Of a stretch of DNA of 64,000 nt, positions 58,696-64,000 are shown one piece after another. The DNA lies in the NCBI GenBank assembly GCA_003971905.1, contig RSEE01000081.1, forward strand, positions 124,001 through 188,000, in the 5' to 3' direction. The notes below the pieces were generated by a model, which had not been told where the DNA came from, made no database searches, and saw nothing but the letters and a program-made list of their open reading frames with translations. Positions within the stretch are counted from its first letter, which is position 1. Each line of letters starts with the position of its first letter. Source of the stretch: Moniliella sp. 'wahieum'. Taxonomy: Eukaryota > Basidiomycota > Moniliellomycetes > Moniliellales > Moniliellaceae. The translations under genes were made by a program, and so were the position numbers.

Positions 58696-59374
58696 CCCTC
58701 TCGTTTTCTTTCGGGCGTCTCGTATGCCGCCACGGTGTTGGCAGGTATACGCCCCTTTACCTCTTTTGCCTCTATTACCTTCTCTTACCCACATCGCGTT
58801 TCCTCCTTTTCTCCACGTTTTCTCTCTCTAACGGTTTCGGTTTTTCTCCATATATACCACTTGGGTACACCTCTTTTGTTCGATCTCCCAACATAAGCGC
58901 AGCGAAGCGCTCGACACAAAACACAGTGACCGGTGACCTAACTTGGGATTGCTTTTGTCACCCTCTGAGGCTACTGAAACGTTATATTACAACTTCACAC
59001 TTGTCCCACGATACCTTACGATTTCATCACATCTGCTCCCATTCCCGCGCCTGCCATCCGCATCGCTGGTATAGCTTGGGCAGAAGAGCAAGCACTATCG
59101 GGACTGCAGTGGAAAACATAGTAAGAGCGTCATCGGCGTTGTTGCGTTGACGCGGACGTCGAGTACGTCGAACGTGGAACTTCATATCAGATCTCAGAAT
59201 CTCTCCGATCCGGAATTCACAAGACACAACCCTATGCAGCGGAGGGTGCAACCCTACTGCTAGGAGAGCTCCACCTCATTTCCGCGCGCGAGGATTTATC
59301 TCATCAAGACGCCGTACGAAGTGCCACCGCCACTTGTGCCCAACACCCAACATCCCACACCCCAACCACCGTCC
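58696..59374. other. Intergenic between the hydrolase and pICln-like genes
   Basis: No gene is supported. T/C-rich sequence after the hydrolase stop is probably 3' UTR. TCAGATCTCAGA occurs at 59187-59198. Confidence 0.5.
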
Positions 59375-60085
59375 ATGGCGCTGCGTCCCTTGCCCAGCGC
59401 TGGTAGCGCCGTCCCCACCGCCGCTATCCGATGGTCCGCTACCAGCACAATCTACCTCGCTGACCCTCCGCCTTTTCTCCACGGCATCACCTCTGCCAAA
59501 GGCGAGGTGCGCGCATCAGCGACGAGGGCATCCACTTCTCTGCCCCCCGGGCGGAGTGAGTTTTGTTCTGGCCCCCACGGCAGTGGCAGTACATGCACTC
59601 AGTCCGCTTCCCCAACATCCTGAGCGAGAAGCACTTTAATCCTCATTGATGATGCCCCAGACCAAGATGAGGGCGGAGCGGTAGAGCTGTGGATTTCGGC
59701 ACCTGCTTCGGAGCGGGGACTCAAGCAGCGTACGATGCCCTCTCTGAGGTGGTTAGGCTGCATACTCCATCTCCACCTACATGGGCGGAAGAGGACCAGG
59801 AAGAAGATGAAGGAGATGGAGGAGAGGGAGAAGTGGAAGAGGGAACGTTTGACGATGCGGCGGGAGATTCGGATCGGGTTCGGATCCGGTTGGTTCGGAA
59901 TTGGAGGGAGAGATGAATTTGAGTGTCCAGGGGAAGGTATGTTGGTTCCCGATCACTGATCACACAGAAGAGGGTACTGACTGGGCTCCCTAGCGCACGC
60001 TCGCACACTTGGAGAACATCTTGGATTGGCCATCGGATTCCTGGACCTTTCCCCGCTGCCGCAGAACAGGGTCGATCGCCTGTAG
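59375..60085 (+). CDS. pICln-like methylosome subunit (PH-like fold)
   Basis: pICln chaperones Sm proteins and delivers them to the PRMT5 methylosome for snRNP assembly. From ATG 59375 (MALRPLPSAGSAV) the reading gives a strand with RISDEGIHFSAP (about 59512) and, in the next frame, FVLAPTAVAVHALSPLPQHP (about 59565-59625), which corresponds to the family's YPSISLHAISRD strand. ILIDDAPD, VELWISAP and DALSEVVRLHTPSPP (about 59735-59775) complete the PH-like fold, followed by the acidic tract typical of pICln. An intron at 59937-59993 (GTATGT...CCTAG) joins MNLSVQGK to RTLAHLENILDWPSD. One C added at 60040 leads to DLSPLPQNRVDRL and TAG 60083-60085. Sequence identity is low, so the family call is moderate. 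Confidence 0.6.
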
Positions 60086-61223
60086 CGACCACGGCCTTGT
60101 CTGCGTCCGCGTCACTAGGGGCGGGATTGTTCCCTACCGTCACTTCGCTCGGGTTGCAACCTACGTCGTTCCCGCCCTTGCCCAGTACGATTTCTGAGCC
60201 CGAGGGGGACTTGACTGCCGACTTGACTGAAGGGGCTCTGGATGATGCAGAGGAAGAGCCAACGACCTGGGCCCAAGCCAAGGCGGAACCGGAAGCAACG
60301 GTGACGACCAAAAAAGCGCCGACGCCTTCGCCTGTATTGATCTTCACAGGTCTTCCACCGGAATTCTTTGAGTTTCCTCGCTTGGGAAAAGCGCTGCTGG
60401 ACCTGCTTCATGCGTATGGCGAGTTGAGGCGGTACGTGCCGCTTCCGGCCCATGGACGTGCAATCGTGGTCTATGCCCAAAGCGATGCGGCTGGGCGGGC
60501 CAAGGCAAAATTGGATCGTCTGCTGATTCCGCTGGAAGGCGATGCGCCAAGCGCTTCGTCTGAGTCGGGCGAAAAGGTGGCCCACTTGCCCGCCGGCAGG
60601 GCGGGTCTAGCGCTCCGTGTGTACTTTGGCCAGAAAGGCGACGAGCTCATCTGGGCTCCCCTGCCCAGTAAGACAACGGACGAGTCGAACCACCTCATTG
60701 TACCGGCAGCTGAACGCAACTTCCTCATCTCCCCTCCTGGCAGTCCGCCTGTGGGATGGGAACCGATCGTGGAGGATGCACCCAATCGAGACACGCTGGC
60801 AGACGACTTGATTGCAGCGTTGGGGCGGTTGCGAGATGTGGGTGGGATTGCCTTTGCCGACAACGACCTTTCTTTGGACCCGCAGCATTCCGAACCCAAG
60901 GGAACACCCACCTCCACCCCTCCGCCAGAAACCGCGCAGCTACTTGTCCCACCTGCGGACGCTCCGATGCTTGGGCACGCGGATCCGGGGGGAGGACCAC
61001 AGGTGCTCATCGTGCCCAGGGGGACATGCCTGGTGTACAAGTGTCGTTTGCATCAGGGGAAGGGGTAGTGCCTGCCCTGGGGGCACCTACCCATTCCATC
61101 TCAACCGTCAAAGCCACCGTCGATGCGTTCTACGCGACCCATGGTCACATTGGAGAAGGGGGGGGAAGCAAGGGGTGGATCATCGCCCGCCTACCCGACT
61201 CCTCCCATGCTTACCCTAGCTGA
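60086..61223 (+). CDS. RCN1: Calcipressin (regulator of calcineurin, RCN family)
   Basis: Calcipressins bind and modulate the Ca2+/calmodulin phosphatase calcineurin. The RRM-like domain reads VLIFTGLPPEFFEFP (about 60337-60380), ELRRYVPLPAHGRAIVVY and LRVYFGQ (about 60610-60630). The family hallmark NFLISPPGSPPVGWEPIVED (about 60719-60775) follows, with TLADDLIAAL. A Pro/Thr linker comes next. The G run at 61019-61023 seems one G short; restoring it gives PGVQVSFASGEGVVP and a C-terminus ending DSSHAYPS at 61221-61223. No in-frame ATG exists between the pICln-like stop and the conserved domain, so the true start must lie upstream, through splicing, a frame break or a fusion with the pICln-like ORF. 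The N-terminal boundary given is only the end of the previous ORF. Confidence 0.85.
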
Positions 61224-63000
61224 GGGGGAGAAGAGGATATTCCCCACGGCGCGGCCGCCGGTGGAGCTACGAGACGAAGACTGATGGGATCTTGATGGAG
61301 CTGAAATGAACCCTTTTGAAGGAAGAGGCCATACGAAAGGGCTCTTGCATCTCAAATCTAACCTGCTCCCATCTGTATATCTCATACCTGGTTGGTCCAG
61401 TGGATGACAGCCTGCGCCATGCACTCTGCGGTATGAAGGAGTGTGCCCACACATGGGGAATCGGGTGGGGGTGACCAACTTGTGAATGCTGAGTGCTGAG
61501 TGCACGTGCCTCTATGCAGACGCAGATGTTGGTTGTGCTTCCCATCCCATCTTGGCAGCATCATTAGCCTCTGTCACTTCGACCGACTCTCTCCGCTGTG
61601 CTTCCTGTGGCTCATGAATGCATTCAGGGAACGGGGGCATCCGCGAGATAGGAGGTCCACCTGAGATCTGGAGATCTGAAGAGGGGAGCCTGCCCACTGG
61701 TTGAGTATAACGGCGAGCAGGGGGTGCGCAGCCTGTGAGCGGAACTCTTCCGCCTGACTATCGGCGAGCGTCACCGATCAACTGGAGGGCCGTGCTGGGG
61801 AACCCTAGCATACCCTTCTCAGATCTCACCCAACTCGTACTGAGACTGTCAGGTCGATCTTAGAACTCTCCCTCCCCGACCAACCAACGAGAGGCCAGAG
61901 CGCTGGAGCAGAACAGAGGCGCAAGGTGCTGGGTTGGCCCGTTGCCCTTGTCCGAGCACCAGGCCAGAAGAGGCCAATGAGAAAAACTGGGATGATTAAT
62001 GATTCTCATAGCCAGACCAGGCCAGACGCCCGGGTGAAGGTGAAGATCCAGATTCAGATTCACCGATGCGTTCATCGAGTTCAATGCCCACAGGCCCACA
62101 TACGGGTAATTGCGACTTAGCACCTAGCCCTTAGCCCTTATACGAACCCTCTTATGCGCAGCAGTTACGTCCGTACGTACTTACTATTGTACCACTGACA
62201 GGCAACACGTGCAGCCCTACGGCCTACCCCAGGAATGTGCGGGGTAGTGTCTCAGGCGGCTCTCGGATCAAAACATTGTCGGGTCACTTATTCGTAGTAC
62301 CAGCAGTACGCAGTAGGTACCCAGTCTGAAAACTCAGCACACCTCCTAGGATGTTTCCACCCCCGCGCACGCGCCCTGTGGGCGCACAGACCACCCCCTC
62401 TTCCGCGGAAGCCAGCGCCACTCTCGGCGTCTGCCGCGCCGACAGGTGGGTAACCGGTATAACAGGTAACCGGTAACCCCGGGTATCGCCTTTGTGCATC
62501 GCGCGCCTCGAGAGGAAAAAAAGAGAGAACATCGACCATCTCATAGTTAGTGCATCAGGAGTGGCGTGCACACACAATCAGCTGCTTTGCGTGTCTGTCT
62601 CATGGCATCGCCTCCTTTCACCCGTCCGCAGTACGAGCCCGCACAAGAGAGGGCACGCGTCTTCAATGGCTTGTACCTCAGCGTACGCTTTGAGCCTCCC
62701 TGTATGTGCCCAAGTGTCTCGCTCATGCATCATGAATCATGCGTACGTAGACTGCCCATGAGCCTTTTGCTGTGTTGCCTCTCTTCCCTTGAAGCTTCAG
62801 GTGGTGAGAGAATCAGCAAGCCCCCATTAAGAGCGATGCTGGGGCGTATTTAAAAGGGCTGGACACCACGAGTCAATGAACGCTAGAATTCTTCAAGAAC
62901 ACACCCCAGCATTTCTTCTGCAACACCTCCCACACAACAGACTCTGTCTTTTCAGCTTTTCACTCCTACTACAGCTCCCTTTTCCCTACTCATCCACACA
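61224..63000. other. Intergenic region upstream of the second SDR
   Basis: No gene is supported. It contains CTGAGATCTGGAGATCTGAAG (61661-61681), TCAGATCTCA (61819-61828) and a repeated GGTAACCGGTA motif (62450-62477) with ACCGGTATAAC at 62453-62463. A TATA-like box and C/T-rich leader occupy the last 160 bp. Confidence 0.55.
62847..62854 (+). promoter_or_regulatory. TATA-like box of the second SDR gene
   Basis: TATTTAAA lies 147-154 nt upstream of ATG 63001 and is followed by a long C/T-rich, A-poor leader, as expected for an efficiently expressed fungal gene. Confidence 0.55.
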
Positions 63001-63963
63001 ATGTCTACCACCTCCACGCACAACTCGGTTCCTACAGGCGCTGCCCCTCGCTTTCTTCCCGGGCTTTCGCTGACGGGCAAGTCGGCGCTGTTAACGGTGC
63101 AGCTCGCGGGATTGGCAAGGCGATCGCCCGGGGCTACATTGAAAGTGGTGTGAACCGGATGGCGATTTTGGACTTTCACGAGGCGGATGCCAAGCAGGCC
63201 GCGCGGGATTTGATTAAGGAATACGAGGAGGAGAAACACTTGGTGCCCAAGGGCACGTTGGCCATTGAAGGGTTTGGTGCGGATGTCGGCGACGAGAAGC
63301 AAGTGGAAGTGGTGATACCCAAGGTGGCGAGCTACTTGGGTCAGATTGACATTCTGTTGCACGCAGCGGGCATTATTGCCAACTTCCCCTCCGAGGCGTA
63401 TCCGCACGAAGATTACCGCCGCATCCGGTCCACGGACATTGATGGTGCATGGTTCGTTGCCACGCACTGTGCTCGTCATGCGCTCGAGAATAAGTACCCG
63501 GCCTCGTTCATCCTCATTGCCAGTATGTCGGCAACGATTGTCAACCACCCGCAAAAGCAGTCGCCCTATTGTTTCAGCAAGGGCGCGGTTAAGCATATGG
63601 GCGCCGCTTTGGGCGTCGAGTGGGCCAAACAAAAGATCCGTGTCAACACCATTTCTCCGGGTTATGTTCTTCTGAGCCGCAGCGTGCTTGAGAATGCTCC
63701 TAATGGTCATGAGATGTACGAGGATTGGGTTCGGAAGACCCCGCTCGGCCGGCTGGGCGAACCGGTACGTAAAGACACCTCACCTCCTTATTCCTTCAGC
63801 TCTGTTGTGACGCAGACGTCAACGAAACGAGTACTGACTTTTCTTGGACGTCGGTCTATAGGAAGATATCCAAGGCCTCGCCGTCTTCCTTGCCTCGGAC
63901 GCTTCCGCCTACGTCACCGCGACCGACGTGCTTATCGACGGAGGATTCTGCAAGCAAGGATGA
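63001..63963 (+). CDS. Short-chain dehydrogenase/reductase (sugar/polyol reductase-like)
   Basis: Classical SDR with the layout of xylulose/sorbose reductases and polyol dehydrogenases. From ATG 63001 (MSTTSTHNSVPTG) the frame breaks at 63090; one added G gives LVNGAARGIGKAIARGYIES, the cofactor motif. DFHE (about 63175) sits at the end of the second strand. The strand-4 motif reads LHAAG (about 63358-63372) instead of NAAG. The catalytic Ser is in IASMSATI (about 63520), and the Tyr-Lys pair in YCFSKGAVKHM (about 63568). VNTISPGYV and TPLGRLGEP follow. Intron 63765-63861 (GTACGT...CTATAG) joins GEP to EDIQGLAVFLASDASAYVT, and the protein ends IDGGFCKQG at TGA 63961-63963. The substrate is inferred only from overall resemblance. 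Confidence 0.9.
63765..63861 (+). other. Intron in the second SDR gene (97 nt)
   Basis: GTACGT donor and CTATAG acceptor; both flanking frames agree in phase 0. Confidence 0.9.
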
Positions 63964-64000
63964 AGTCATGCACGGAACACAGTGCTCTCGGTAATGAACC

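Noticed and set aside
1..64000. Programmed frameshifting or genuine pseudogenisation as the cause of the many frame breaks
   Set aside because: Breaks occur in unrelated essential genes, at ordinary runs without slippery-site context, and consistently repair by one added base.

Overview
This 64 kb window is nuclear DNA from a fungus. The evidence is spliceosomal introns with a strong GTACGT donor, three tRNA genes that all carry introns, and fungal forms of SEC3, BEM1/Scd2, IML2, TGS1, SNX4/Atg24, PEX5, PRP40 and an FMP25-like RCC1 protein. Coding stretches are GC-rich, often above 60%, and several spacers fall to about 40% in the lines I counted. The style suggests a basidiomycete or another non-Saccharomycotina lineage, but I cannot place it further from sequence alone.

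Layout: 0.2-4.9 kb, CRAL-TRIO (Sec14/CSR1-like) ORF running into an IML2/TTC39 ORF with no spacer (+). 5.9-8.2 kb, PEX5 (-), head-to-head with a TMEM135-like membrane protein at 9.0-10.9 kb (+). 11.6-15.7 kb, exocyst SEC3 (+). 16.7-18.3 kb, TGS1 cap trimethylase (-). 20 kb, ribosomal protein eL43 (-). 20.8-21.3 kb, tRNA-Pro and tRNA-Tyr (-). 21.6-23.1 kb, sorting nexin 4 (-). 27.2-28.4 kb, GATA factor (+), convergent with a short-chain dehydrogenase (28.6-29.8 kb, -). 29.8-38.7 kb, a GC-poor region with no confident gene. 38.7-40.9 kb, PRP40 (-). 43.4-45.3 kb, an unrecognised Ser-rich protein (+). 46.0-48.8 kb, BEM1/Scd2 polarity scaffold (+). 51.2-53.4 kb, an unrecognised membrane plus UBA protein (-), head-to-head with an FMP25-like RCC1 protein (53.9-56.3 kb, +). 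56.8 kb, tRNA-Gln (+). 57.3-58.7 kb, alpha/beta hydrolase (+). 59.4-61.2 kb, pICln-like and calcipressin ORFs (+). 63.0-64.0 kb, a second SDR (+).

Most are housekeeping genes. They fall into polarity and exocytosis (SEC3, BEM1), RNA processing and snRNP biogenesis (TGS1, PRP40, pICln), peroxisomes (PEX5, possibly the TMEM135-like protein), endosomal sorting (SNX4), translation (eL43, tRNAs) and calcineurin signalling. There is no operon logic.

Almost every long gene is broken by single-base frame shifts. Where I could test them, the break is repaired by adding one base to a run of identical bases. This looks like homopolymer under-calling in the assembly, not pseudogenisation. Gene boundaries below therefore span several frames.

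The features most worth a second look are the zero-spacer CRAL-TRIO/IML2 junction, the UBA-membrane protein and the Ser-rich protein of unknown family, a 33-nt minisatellite kept in frame inside the gene-poor region, and short palindromic motifs that recur only between genes.
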